Assembly (NCBI RefSeq): GCF_009650215.1
Contig: NZ_CP045851.1
Location: forward strand, 2,321,001-2,385,000
Source of the DNA: Actinomarinicola tropica
Lineage (GTDB): Bacteria > Actinomycetota > Acidimicrobiia > Acidimicrobiales > SKKL01
Direction of reading: 5' to 3'
Length of the DNA: 64,000 bases
The notes beneath the pieces are model-generated. The model searched no databases. It saw nothing but the letters and a program-made list of their open reading frames with translations, and was not told where the DNA came from. How positions within the stretch are numbered: the first letter of the stretch is position 1; each line of letters starts with the position of its first letter. Below are positions 12,385 through 22,181 of the stretch, piece by piece. The translations under genes were made by a program, and so were the position numbers.

Positions 12385-13346
12385 ACCTCTCCTCGGTCCC
12401 GGCGTGCGGCGGCGACCAGTGCGGCGACGTCGAAGGTCGCACCGGCCAGCTCCTCCGACACGTCCCACAGCTCGCGCCCCTCGCCGCGATCCATGGCCGC
12501 TCGGACGAGCGGGAGCCGGACGGCGTCGCCCCGCACGAGCCACCGCGGCCCGTAGAGCTCGCCGGACGCAGCCTGCGGATCGGTGGCGGCGCGCAGCTGC
12601 GGCGCCGCGCCCTCCCTGGTGGTCATGCCAGAGGTGCGGGCCAGCAGGTGCCAGAACCGCTGGCTCAGACCGCCACCGGACTCCACCACGCTCGTGGCCT
12701 GCAGCTCGCTGTTGGTGAGACCCGGGTGCGCCGCGAGGCTGGCCACCGGCGCGTGGGCCGTGGCCAGCCGCCGGTGGAGCTCGACGGCGAACAGCAGGTT
12801 GGCGAGCTTCGACCGCCCGTAGCTGCCCCACGGGTCGTACCGGCCGGCGTCGAGGTCGCGATCGCGACGGACAGGACGGCCGACGTGGCGGGCGACGGAG
12901 GTGACCGTCACGACCCGAGCGGCCGGCGCAGCGAGGAGCAGCGGCATGAGAGATGCCGTGAGGGCGAAGTGCCCGACGTGGTTCGTGCCGAACTGCAGCT
13001 CGATGCCCTGGACCGTCCGCCGCTCGGGCACCCCCATGATCCCGGCGTTGTTGACGAGGAGGTCGACGCGTTCGTGCGCTGCGATGGTCGTGGCCGCCGC
13101 CGCGACCGACGACAGGTCGGCGAGGTCGAGCGGCACGATCTCGATCCGAGCACCAGGGTGGGCGTCCTCGATGGCCCGGCAGGCGCTCGTGGCCTTCTCG
13201 AGGTTCCGCGCCGCCATGACGACGTGCGCCCCGTGGGTGGCCAGCGCCCGCACGGTCTCGAGCCCCAACCCGCCGTTCCCGCCGGTCACCACGGCCACGC
13301 GGCCGCTCAGGTCGGGGATGTCCTCTTCGGTCCAGTTCTCGCCCAC
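12381..13346 (-). CDS. short-chain dehydrogenase/reductase
   Basis: 321 residues, Rossmann-fold SDR. The NAD(P)-binding TGGNGGLG lies near residue 20, followed by NNAGIMG, the catalytic serine region VTVTSVARH and the catalytic YGRSK. It resembles the retinol/oxidoreductase-like SDRs that start with ENWTEEDIPDLSGRVAVVTGG. The substrate cannot be deduced. I chose GTG 13346, which has GGGGAG nine bases upstream and fits the family start, over an in-frame GTG at 13400. It is the first gene of a two-gene unit with phr. Confidence 0.85.
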   Translation of the reverse strand: MGENWTEEDIPDLSGRVAVVTGGNGGLGLETVRALATHGAHVVMAARNLEKATSACRAIEDAHPGARIEIVPLDLADLSSVAAAATTIAAHERVDLLVNNAGIMGVPERRTVQGIELQFGTNHVGHFALTASLMPLLLAAPAARVVTVTSVARHVGRPVRRDRDLDAGRYDPWGSYGRSKLANLLFAVELHRRLATAHAPVASLAAHPGLTNSELQATSVVESGGGLSQRFWHLLARTSGMTTREGAAPQLRAATDPQAASGELYGPRWLVRGDAVRLPLVRAAMDRGEGRELWDVSEELAGATFDVAALVAAARRDRGEV

Positions 13347-13410
13347 GGGTGCCCTCTCCCCTGCATCGACGTCATCGAACCGACCCCGGTCCAGTGTCAC
13401 ACCCCCTGCA

Positions 13411-13416
13411 TAGGCT
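13411..13416 (+). promoter_or_regulatory. candidate -10 element of the DUF222/HNH gene
   Basis: TAGGCT lies 3 nt before GTG 13420 and 9 nt before GTG 13426. It would give a leaderless mRNA if translation starts at 13426. Confidence 0.35.
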
Positions 13417-13419
13417 GGG

Positions 13420-14862
13420 GTGCAGGTGGTCGGGTCGTTCTTCCCCGGGTCCGGTCGCCTCGTTCGCCGGCGTCGGTGTCGGCCTGTGTGCGGCGATGGC
13501 GAGTGGGAGGTGGCGCCGGTGGTGCTGCTCGATGTCGGGGAAGCGGATGTGGGTCCGGTGGGTCCGGGTGTGGCGCTGTCGGCGTTGGCGCGGGCGGTGG
13601 ATCTGCTCGGGGCGGTGGATCTCGATGCGTTGGATGCGCGGTCGGAGATGGGTCTGGTGCGTGACGTGGAGGTCCTGCGCCGCCGCCTCGACGCCGTGAC
13701 CGATCAGCTGGCGGGGCACCTGGACGAGTCGCAGGCGTTCGCGGTCGACGGGTTGGCCTCCGCGGCGGTGGCGGTGCGCCACCTCGGCCGGTTGCCGCGC
13801 GGCGAGGCGCGGGCTCGGGTGCACTGCGCCCGGGTGCTGCGGGACCTGCCGGCGCTGGCCGCGGCGCACGCCGCGGGGGAGGTCCCGACCGCCCATGTGC
13901 GCGCGGTGGCACGGGTGGCCCGCAACCCGCGTGTCGTGGACCTGTTGCCGGTGATCGAGGACGTGATCGTGGAGATGGCACGGGACCACTCCCACGACGG
14001 GTTCTGTCGGTGGTTGCGGGAGTGGGAACGTCTCGTCGATGTCGACGGCACCGAACACGACGCCGAGACGTCCCACGCACGACGCAACGGGTCGGTGGTG
14101 GAGAACTACGACGGCGGGTTCACCCTCACCGGCGGGTTCGGCAACCTGCAGGGCGCCGCCGTCGCCGAGACCGTCGAGTGGTTCGCCCGTGCCGAGCTCC
14201 TCGCCGACTGGGCCGACGCCCGCGCCCGGCTCGGCGACGCCGCCACCGACGCCGACCTGCCCCGCACCGCCGCACAACGCGGCGCCGACGCCCTCGCCGC
14301 GATCTTCGCCCGCGCCCGCGCCCGCGCTGCGGTGACCAGTACGGCGGTGCCGCTGGTCAACATCGTCGTCGACCTGCACACCTTCGAGACCGCCCTCACC
14401 GGCGGCGAGCCGGCTGAAGCCCCGCAGGTGCCGCGGACGACCGGCCCGCGCGTGTGCCGCACCGTGTCGGGGGTGCCCCTCGCACCGTCCGACGTGGTCG
14501 CCGCGGCACTGGCCGGCCAGGTCCGCCGCGTGATCATCGACTCGAACTCCAACGTGATCGACCTCGGACGCCGCCGCCGCCTCTTCACCGGCTCGGCCCG
14601 CGAGGCCCCCGAGCTCACCAACACCCTCGCCCACCCCGACGGCCTCCGCTGCATCTGGAACGGCTGCCACCGACGACGCGACCTGCAGATCGACCACACC
14701 ATCGACGCGAGCCGAGGCGGACCCACAGACCAAGCCAACGCCGCCGTCCTCTGCGACACCCACAACCGGCTCAAGAACCACGGCTGGCACCCCACCCGCG
14801 CACCCGACGGCACCTGGACCATCCACCGCCCCGACCGCACACCCACCACACCACCCGCATGA
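13420..14862 (+). CDS. DUF222 domain-containing HNH endonuclease
   Basis: About 480 residues. The long helical N-terminal and central part matches the DUF222 (13E12 repeat) family abundant in actinobacteria. The C-terminus is an HNH nuclease with CIWNGCHRRRDLQIDHTID, a downstream Asn (QANAAVLC) and CDTHNRLKNH, so metal ligands and the general base are present. The biological role of this family is not established; many copies per genome are common. The true start is uncertain: GTG 13420, GTG 13426 or a later GTG near 13510, because the first ~30 residues look unlike a folded protein. It converges on lepA. Confidence 0.85.
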   Translation: MQVVGSFFPGSGRLVRRRRCRPVCGDGEWEVAPVVLLDVGEADVGPVGPGVALSALARAVDLLGAVDLDALDARSEMGLVRDVEVLRRRLDAVTDQLAGHLDESQAFAVDGLASAAVAVRHLGRLPRGEARARVHCARVLRDLPALAAAHAAGEVPTAHVRAVARVARNPRVVDLLPVIEDVIVEMARDHSHDGFCRWLREWERLVDVDGTEHDAETSHARRNGSVVENYDGGFTLTGGFGNLQGAAVAETVEWFARAELLADWADARARLGDAATDADLPRTAAQRGADALAAIFARARARAAVTSTAVPLVNIVVDLHTFETALTGGEPAEAPQVPRTTGPRVCRTVSGVPLAPSDVVAAALAGQVRRVIIDSNSNVIDLGRRRRLFTGSAREAPELTNTLAHPDGLRCIWNGCHRRRDLQIDHTIDASRGGPTDQANAAVLCDTHNRLKNHGWHPTRAPDGTWTIHRPDRTPTTPPA

Positions 14863-14885
14863 CCGCGGGCGTGATGCGGACGCTC

Positions 14886-16670
<1,785 letters not shown>

Positions 16671-16681
16671 GGGCACCGCAG

Positions 16682-16687
16682 ACGATA
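16682..16687 (-). promoter_or_regulatory. candidate lepA -10 element
   Basis: TATCGT on the minus strand, 11 nt upstream of ATG 16670 and 5 nt upstream of GTG 16676. No convincing -35 was seen. Confidence 0.45.
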
Positions 16688-16753
16688 CCGAGCGGGGCGG
16701 GGGCCTCCGACCGGTCCGGACCCCGGAGTTGTGGCAGGGCCGCCCGGTGTCGC

Positions 16754-16759
16754 TATCAT
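16754..16759 (+). promoter_or_regulatory. candidate rpsT -10 element
   Basis: TATCAT, a near-perfect -10 hexamer, with a weak TTGTGG 19 nt upstream (16729-16734). It would give a leader of about 57 nt before the rpsT GTG, a place where S20 autoregulation could act. Confidence 0.5.
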
Positions 16760-16822
16760 CGCACGGTTCCACAGAGGCCGAGCGGCCCGCTCGCGCCCAC
16801 CCCCGCCGACACAGGACACCTC

Positions 16823-17092
16823 GTGGCGAACATCGCATCACAGAAGAAGCGCAACCGTCAGAACGAGAAGCGCCGCCTCCGCAACAAGGCCGTGCGCGCC
16901 GAGCTGAAGACGCGCCAGAAGAAGGCCGAGACCGCGGCGACCAACGGAGCCGAGGACGCCGAGGCGACCTACCGCCTGGCGATCAAGCGCATCGACCAGG
17001 CCGCGGCCAAGGGCGTCCTCCACAAGAACGCCGCCAACCGCAAGAAGTCCCGCCTCACCAAGCGCCTCGCCAAGCTCTCCGCCGGCGAGTAG
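16823..17092 (+). CDS. rpsT: 30S ribosomal protein S20
   Basis: 89 residues, very basic, with the S20 pattern [18 protein letters not shown] at the start and [12 protein letters not shown] near the end. S20 binds 16S rRNA early in 30S assembly. It starts at GTG 16823. It is transcribed away from lepA and ends in a strong hairpin shared with the convergent holA gene. Confidence 0.97.
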   Translation: MANIASQKKRNRQNEKRRLRNKAVRAELKTRQKKAETAATNGAEDAEATYRLAIKRIDQAAAKGVLHKNAANRKKSRLTKRLAKLSAGE

Positions 17093-17123
17093 CCCACCGG
17101 CCCGCAGCGGCCGCTCCGTCGAC

Positions 17124-17150
17124 CACGACCCCGCCCGGTGCGGGGTCGTG
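17124..17150. terminator. hairpin between rpsT and holA
   Basis: CACGACCCCG (17124-17133) and CGGGGTCGTG (17141-17150) form a perfect 10-bp stem with a 7-nt loop. There is no U tract, as is usual in GC-rich actinobacteria. It can serve both convergent genes. Confidence 0.75.
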
Positions 17151-17176
17151 TCGCGCCCGGAGCTCGCTCGAAACCC

Positions 17177-18190
17177 TCAGCGGGTGGAGCTGAGCCGGGC
17201 CAGGCGAGCGACCAGGACCTCGAGGACCAGCTCGTCGTCCCACTCCTTGGCGCCGCGGAGATCGAGGTCCGCCTCGGCGAGGAGCAGCACCTGCTGGCGG
17301 ATGCGGTCCGAGCCGAGGGTGCGAGCCAGGCGCATCAGCTTCTCGGCGGGGAACGGCGCCATCCCGAGCAGCTTCGCCGCCTCGTCGCGGGAGCGGACGC
17401 CGGAGCCGTCGAGCTTCATCAGGCCGGCCACGTGGCGGTGCAGGGTGGCCATGATCTGGAGGGCGTGGCGATCACCGCCCTCGATCATCCGGCGGAGCCG
17501 ATCGAGCGCGGTGGCGATGTCGCCAGCGGAGATGGCGTCGGTGAGCTCCCACGGGGGGACCCCGCCGGCCTCGCCGACGAAGGGCTCCAGCTCGGCGACG
17601 CCGACCTTCGCACCGGGACCGTAGGTGCTCTCGAGCACGCCGAGGATCGCGCCGACCCGGTTGAGGTCCTCCCCGAGCCGCTCGGCCAGGACCTTCTGGG
17701 CGCGGGCGTCCAGGTGCACCGGCGACGCGTGGAGGTGCTCCTTCAGCCACGCGTCACGACCCTTGGCGTTGGCCGGCACGTCGGTGGCGACGACCGTCGC
17801 CCCTGCCCGCTTCAGCGCGTCGTTCAGGCTCTTGGGGACAGCGGCACGGCCGGTGAACTTCGGGCCCTTGTCCCACACCAGGACCAACGAGGTCGTGGGC
17901 AACGGGTCGTCCAGGTACGCGACCAGCGGTGCCACCGACTCGGCGGTGGTGAACCGGGCGAGGTGCCGGCCGACGACGATCCGTCGATCGGTGAGGAACG
18001 GAGGTGTCTGCGCCGCGTCGACGAGGGGGCTGATGTGCGCGCCGTCGCCGGCGAGGTAGCGCTCCTCGTCGAGCTCGTCGACGAGGAGGGAGCGGTCGCC
18101 GTCGCCGACGAGCTCGTCGACGATGCGACGCACCTCGTCGGCCACGAGGATGGCGTCGTCGCCCTTGACGAGGAACACGGGGGTGCTCAT
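17177..18190 (-). CDS. holA: DNA polymerase III subunit delta
   Basis: 337 residues. Delta is the clamp-loader wrench that opens the beta clamp. The N-terminal FLVKGDDAILVADEVRRIV and the low-complexity middle region fit the HolA family, with the C-terminal collar domain containing LMRLARTLGSDRIRQQVLLLAEADLDLRG. Family members diverge strongly, but length and domain order agree. ATG 18190 overlaps the folP stop (ATGA), so it is translated after folP. Confidence 0.88.
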   Translation of the reverse strand: MSTPVFLVKGDDAILVADEVRRIVDELVGDGDRSLLVDELDEERYLAGDGAHISPLVDAAQTPPFLTDRRIVVGRHLARFTTAESVAPLVAYLDDPLPTTSLVLVWDKGPKFTGRAAVPKSLNDALKRAGATVVATDVPANAKGRDAWLKEHLHASPVHLDARAQKVLAERLGEDLNRVGAILGVLESTYGPGAKVGVAELEPFVGEAGGVPPWELTDAISAGDIATALDRLRRMIEGGDRHALQIMATLHRHVAGLMKLDGSGVRSRDEAAKLLGMAPFPAEKLMRLARTLGSDRIRQQVLLLAEADLDLRGAKEWDDELVLEVLVARLARLSSTR

Positions 18191-19014
18191 GCCGCGAGGA
18201 GCGCCGCGGCCACGTCGGCGGCGCGGCGGGTGGCCTTCACGTCGTGGGCGCGCAGGACCCGGCAGCCGAGCATCACACCGAGCACGTGGGCGCCGAGCGT
18301 GCCGTACCCGACCTGGGTCACGTCGGTGTCGAGGAGGTGGGCGAGGAAGCGCTTGTTGGAGGCGGAGAGGAAGACGGGGTGGCCGAGGTCCGCGAGCGAG
18401 TCGCTGTGCCGCAGCAGCTCGAGCGACTGCGCCTCGGTCTTGCCGAGGTCGAGCCCGGCGTCGACCATCACGCGCTGGGGCGGGATGCCGGCGTCGACCG
18501 CGCGCCGGGCCCGCTCGGCGAGGAACGCCCGCACGTCGGCGACCACGTCGTCGTACTCCGGGTTCGGGTCGGCCACCCGGGGAGCGAGCCGGATGTGGGT
18601 GGCGACCACGGAGGCGCCCCCGGCGGCGCACGTCGGCAGGTAGTCGGGATCGCCGAAGCCGGAGATGTCGTTGCCGACGACCGCGCCGGCGGCGATCGCC
18701 TCCCGGATCACGCTGCTCCGCCACGTGTCGACCGACAGCGGGAGGTCGAAGCGGGCGTGGAGGGCCTCGACCGCGGGGACCACCCGCTCGAGCTCCTCGT
18801 CCTCCCCCACCTCCTCACCCGGACCGGCCTTCACCCCGCCGACGTCGAGGAAGTCGGCGCCGTCGGCGACGAGGGTGTCGGCCTTGCGGAGGAAGTCGTC
18901 GAAGGCCCAGTAGCTGCCCTTGTCGTAGAACGAGTCGGGCGTCCGGTTGAGGATGCCCATGACGACGGCGCGATGGGTGATGTCGAAGCGGTGTTCGCCG
19001 AGCCAGAGCTCCAC
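18187..19014 (-). CDS. dihydropteroate synthase-like protein, FolP2 type
   Basis: 275 residues, a pterin-binding TIM barrel. The first loop reads NRTPDSFYDKG, not the NVTPDSFSDGG of standard synthases. The second reads DVGGVKAGPG instead of DVGGESTRPG. The SRK motif is replaced by SNKRF, and the DPGFGFGK block by DAGLDLGK. These features match mycobacterial FolP2, a paralogue reported to lack synthase activity, so sulfonamide-target function is doubtful. GTG 19014 lies 7 nt after TAGCGT, suggesting a leaderless mRNA. It overlaps holA downstream and is divergent from an MFS transporter. Confidence 0.8.
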   Translation of the reverse strand: MELWLGEHRFDITHRAVVMGILNRTPDSFYDKGSYWAFDDFLRKADTLVADGADFLDVGGVKAGPGEEVGEDEELERVVPAVEALHARFDLPLSVDTWRSSVIREAIAAGAVVGNDISGFGDPDYLPTCAAGGASVVATHIRLAPRVADPNPEYDDVVADVRAFLAERARRAVDAGIPPQRVMVDAGLDLGKTEAQSLELLRHSDSLADLGHPVFLSASNKRFLAHLLDTDVTQVGYGTLGAHVLGVMLGCRVLRAHDVKATRRAADVAAALLAA

Positions 19015-19021
19015 CGGTCGG

Positions 19022-19027
19022 ACGCTA
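19022..19027 (-). promoter_or_regulatory. -10 element of the folP-like gene (leaderless)
   Basis: TAGCGT on the minus strand, 7 nt before GTG 19014. It is one arm of the inverted repeat ACGCTAC-N5-GTAGCGT shared with the opposite promoter. Confidence 0.6.
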
Positions 19028-19034
19028 CACGGGG

Positions 19035-19040
19035 TAGCGT
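19035..19040 (+). promoter_or_regulatory. -10 element of the MFS transporter gene
   Basis: TAGCGT on the plus strand, 29 nt before TTG 19070, with a GGGGGGA ribosome site at about 19059-19065. It is the other arm of the inverted repeat with the folP-like -10. Confidence 0.5.
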
Positions 19041-19069
19041 GCCGGCCACGCCGACTCCGGGGGGACACG

Positions 19070-20407
19070 TTGGCCGAGCTCACCGCGGTGCCCGAACCGT
19101 CGACGACGGAACCGGAGCAGCGCATCTACTACGGGTACTACCTGGTCGTCGCGGCACTGGTCGCCCAGTTCGTGTCCATGGGTGCGGGGAACTACATCCT
19201 CGGTCCGTTCCTCGAACCGATGACCGAGGACCTCGGCTGGTCCCGCTCGGAGTTCACGCTCGCCCGCACGATCGGCCAGGTGGTCCTCGCGGGGTGCGGG
19301 GTGTTCATCGGCGCCCACGTGGACCGGAACGGCGGGCGCCGCCTGATGCTCGTCGGCACCGCCGTGCTCGCCACCTCGATGGTCGCCCTCAGTGCGATCG
19401 ACGTGCTCTGGCAGTGGCTCCTCGTCTACGGCATCGCCGCGTCGACCGGCGCGGCGATGACGGGGAACCTGGTTGTGAACGTCACGCTCTCCAAGTGGTT
19501 CGTCGTGCTGCGGGGACGGGCGGTCGGATGGGCCTCGATGGGCGTCTCGCTCGCCGGCGTGGCCCTCACCCCCCTGGCGACGGCGATGATCGACGCGTGG
19601 GGCTGGCGCGTGGCGTGGCGCGGCCTCGCCGTGGGTGCGCTCGTGCTGCTCGTCCCCGCGGCGCTCGTCATGCGGCGGGCCCCGGAGGACCACGGGCTGA
19701 ACCCGGACGGCGCCTCCGCCGAGCAGGCCGCCGGCGAGGACGGCGAGCGGGCGCGCGTGGACCTCGCCGAGTCGCTGACCGCGCGCGAGGCCCTGCGGAC
19801 CTCGGCCTTCTACCTCCTGGTCGTGGCGTTCGGCATGTTCGTCGTGACCATCGGCGTGATGCTGCTGCAGACGGTGCCGTTCATGACCGACGCGGGCTAC
19901 GACCGCTCCACGGCCTCGTTCATGATCACGCTCGCCTCCGTACCGGCGCTGCTCTCGAAGCCGGCGTGGGGCTTCCTGATGGACCGGTACCCGCCGAACA
20001 AGCTGGCGTCGCTCGGCGCGGCGGTGACCGGCGCGTCGATGGTGATCCTGACGAGCAGCGTGCGCGCCGGGTTCGACCAGGGCGCCTACCTCGGGTTCTT
20101 CCTGCTCGGACTCGGATGGGGTGGGCTCATCCCCCTCCAAGAGGTGATCTGGGCGACGTTCTTCGGCCGACGGCACCTCGGCGCGGTGCGCAGCGCCGCG
20201 ATGCCGTTCTCCCTGGTGATCGGAGCCGGTGCCCCGCTCCTCGCGTCGTGGTACTTCGACCAGGTCGGCAACTACGACGGCGCGTTCTACGCCGTGGCGG
20301 CGATGAACGCCACGGCCGCCGTGCTGCTGCTCTTCGCCCGGCGACCCACCAGGACGGCACCTCCGCCGGCGGAGGCCCCCGAGGTCGTGGCACCGGCACC
20401 GAGCTGA
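19070..20407 (+). CDS. MFS transporter
   Basis: 445 residues, about 12 membrane helices in two halves separated by a charged loop near ~215-240 rich in Glu and Ala. The loop between helices 2 and 3 has HVDRNGGRR, a version of MFS motif A. It resembles the monocarboxylate/oxalate-type MFS members, but the substrate cannot be assigned. The start is TTG 19070 behind GGGGGGACACG; no better ATG or GTG fits the family N-terminus (YYGYYLVVAALVAQF). The 3' 281 bases are overlapped on the other strand by the comEC reading frame. Confidence 0.85.
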   Translation: MAELTAVPEPSTTEPEQRIYYGYYLVVAALVAQFVSMGAGNYILGPFLEPMTEDLGWSRSEFTLARTIGQVVLAGCGVFIGAHVDRNGGRRLMLVGTAVLATSMVALSAIDVLWQWLLVYGIAASTGAAMTGNLVVNVTLSKWFVVLRGRAVGWASMGVSLAGVALTPLATAMIDAWGWRVAWRGLAVGALVLLVPAALVMRRAPEDHGLNPDGASAEQAAGEDGERARVDLAESLTAREALRTSAFYLLVVAFGMFVVTIGVMLLQTVPFMTDAGYDRSTASFMITLASVPALLSKPAWGFLMDRYPPNKLASLGAAVTGASMVILTSSVRAGFDQGAYLGFFLLGLGWGGLIPLQEVIWATFFGRRHLGAVRSAAMPFSLVIGAGAPLLASWYFDQVGNYDGAFYAVAAMNATAAVLLLFARRPTRTAPPPAEAPEVVAPAPS

Positions 20408-22181
20408 CCGTCACCTCCAGCTGCGGGGAGGTGTCGGCGACCTCGATGGTCAGCGCCCCGACCAGCACGCGGCTGTCGGCTGCGGGCACCGCACCGCCGG
20501 GGATCCTGTGACCCTCGGGAGCGAGGACGAGTCGCGGCCGGGCGCGATCGTGGAGGACCGCGACGGCTTCGGCCGCACGAGCGCCGCCGTGACGGGCGAC
20601 GACGACGTCGATCTCGCCCACGCCCTGGCGTCGCAGACCCTCGAGCAGCGCGTCGACGCGCACGTCGGCGTCGAGCACGACGACGACCGCCCCCTCGGCG
20701 ATGTGGAGGGTGGCACCCGGGCCCAGTGCCGCCGTCCGGTCCCCCGCGCGCTGGGCGACCCAGCCCGGGTGCACGAGGGCCACGGCGAGCACGACGCCGG
20801 CGAGGCTGCGACCGTGGCCCCTCGCCGCCGCCAGCACGGCGGCCGCGCCGGCGACGACCACGACGTGGCGCGCCGTGAGCTCGCCCAGCGGGAGCGCGGC
20901 GGCGCGCTCGGCCACGAGCTGGATCCAGCCGACGGCGAGGCGGGTGGGCAGGTGCAGCACGGCGTCGAGGGGTGGGCCGACGAGGCCGGCGAGGAGGCCC
21001 GCCGGCAGCCCCCACACGACGGTGAGCCCGGCCGCTGGACCGGCCAGCAGGTTCGCGGGGAGCGATGCCACCGGCATCGGGCCGAACGCCGAGAGGAGGA
21101 ACGGCGCCACGGCGAGCTGCGCCGCGCCGGTGACGGCGAGGGCCGCCGCCACCGGCCGCGGTCCGGGCAGCGCGAGCGCCAGGCGGCCGCTCCACCAGAT
21201 GATGCCGGCCGATGCCGCCGTCGAGAGGCGGAAGGCCAGAGAACGAGCGAGGAACGGGTCGACGAGCAGCAGGAGGACCACCGCGAGCGGCAGGATGCGC
21301 CGCGCGTCCGCTGCCCGGCCGGCCGCGACGGCGACGGCGCTCGACCCGGCCATCACCGTGGCCCGCAGCACCGACGGTTCGAAGCGGGTGAGGAGCGCGA
21401 AGAAGCCGAGCAGCAGCAGGGTCGCCACGAGCCGTCGCGGGATCGTGGTGCCGGCGAGCAGCGGTGCGGCCAGCGCCAGCACGAACGCCACGTTCGACCC
21501 GGACACGGCGAGGAGGTGCGACAACCCCGAGCCGCGGAAGTCGTCGACGACCTGAGGGGTCTGACCACGGTCGTCGCCGAGGACCAGCCCCAGGAACAGC
21601 GACCGCGCCGCGTCCCCCATCGACGACGCGCCGGCATCGAGGGTGCGGCGGAGCCCGTTGGCCGCGCGGGAGGGCAGGTGCCCGGGCGACCACCCCTCCA
21701 CCTCGTGGATCGTCATGCGACCGCGCACGTGGCGAACGCGGAGCCACGGTGCATCGGGAGGTGGCGGTGCGAGCGTCCCGACGACCACGACCCGCTCGCC
21801 GGCGAGCCGCGGTCCGAGGCGGGCCGCCGCCGAGCCACGGGCCCACGCCTCGACCCGTGCACCGCCGACGCGGACGTCGGCGCGCACGGACGGCCCGAAC
21901 CGCTCAGGGTCCGAGAGGAGCGTCACGGTGCCCGTGTGGGACCGTGGCTCGATCGGAGCGGCGCCGGACTCCGCCCGGTCCGCCATCGTCGTCGTCAGCA
22001 ACCCGACGGCCACGACGCCGAGGACGGTCGCGAGGGCCCGGCCCCACGTCGCCCGGGCCACGAGCACGGCCGCCGCGGCCAGAGCCGCACCGAGCCCCAG
22101 CGGCACCGGCGACGCGACGAGCGCGCCGCACCACGCCGCTGCGGCGGCCAGGAGGAGCGTGGCCGCGGTGCGGTCACCCAC
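20127..22181 (-). CDS. comEC: ComEC/Rec2-family DNA uptake channel, atypical C-terminus
   Basis: 684 residues. N-terminal helices and a DUF4131-like region come first. The competence domain then carries SGLSHLLAVSGSNVAF (~215-235), the family signature, plus many membrane helices. ComEC is the inner-membrane pore for single-stranded DNA. The C-terminal region (~530-590) looks like the metallo-beta-lactamase fold (VGEIDVVVARHGG) but lacks the HxHxDH metal ligands. The last ~93 residues are Arg/Pro-rich and antisense to the MFS gene, probably because an ancestral stop was lost. GTG 22181 overlaps the comEA stop by eight bases. Confidence 0.85.
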   Translation of the reverse strand: MGDRTAATLLLAAAAAWCGALVASPVPLGLGAALAAAAVLVARATWGRALATVLGVVAVGLLTTTMADRAESGAAPIEPRSHTGTVTLLSDPERFGPSVRADVRVGGARVEAWARGSAAARLGPRLAGERVVVVGTLAPPPPDAPWLRVRHVRGRMTIHEVEGWSPGHLPSRAANGLRRTLDAGASSMGDAARSLFLGLVLGDDRGQTPQVVDDFRGSGLSHLLAVSGSNVAFVLALAAPLLAGTTIPRRLVATLLLLGFFALLTRFEPSVLRATVMAGSSAVAVAAGRAADARRILPLAVVLLLLVDPFLARSLAFRLSTAASAGIIWWSGRLALALPGPRPVAAALAVTGAAQLAVAPFLLSAFGPMPVASLPANLLAGPAAGLTVVWGLPAGLLAGLVGPPLDAVLHLPTRLAVGWIQLVAERAAALPLGELTARHVVVVAGAAAVLAAARGHGRSLAGVVLAVALVHPGWVAQRAGDRTAALGPGATLHIAEGAVVVVLDADVRVDALLEGLRRQGVGEIDVVVARHGGARAAEAVAVLHDRARPRLVLAPEGHRIPGGAVPAADSRVLVGALTIEVADTSPQLEVTVSSVPVPRPRGPPPAEVPSWWVAGRRAAARRPWRSSPPRRRTRRRSCRPGRSTTTRGAGHRLRSPGRTASRRCAPRRGAVGRRTSPRSPLGGG

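Noticed and set aside
20127-20407. A separate small gene antisense to the MFS 3' end
   Set aside because: The frame is continuous with comEC, Arg/Pro-rich and without a start signal or domain; it is better seen as an unconstrained tail of ComEC.
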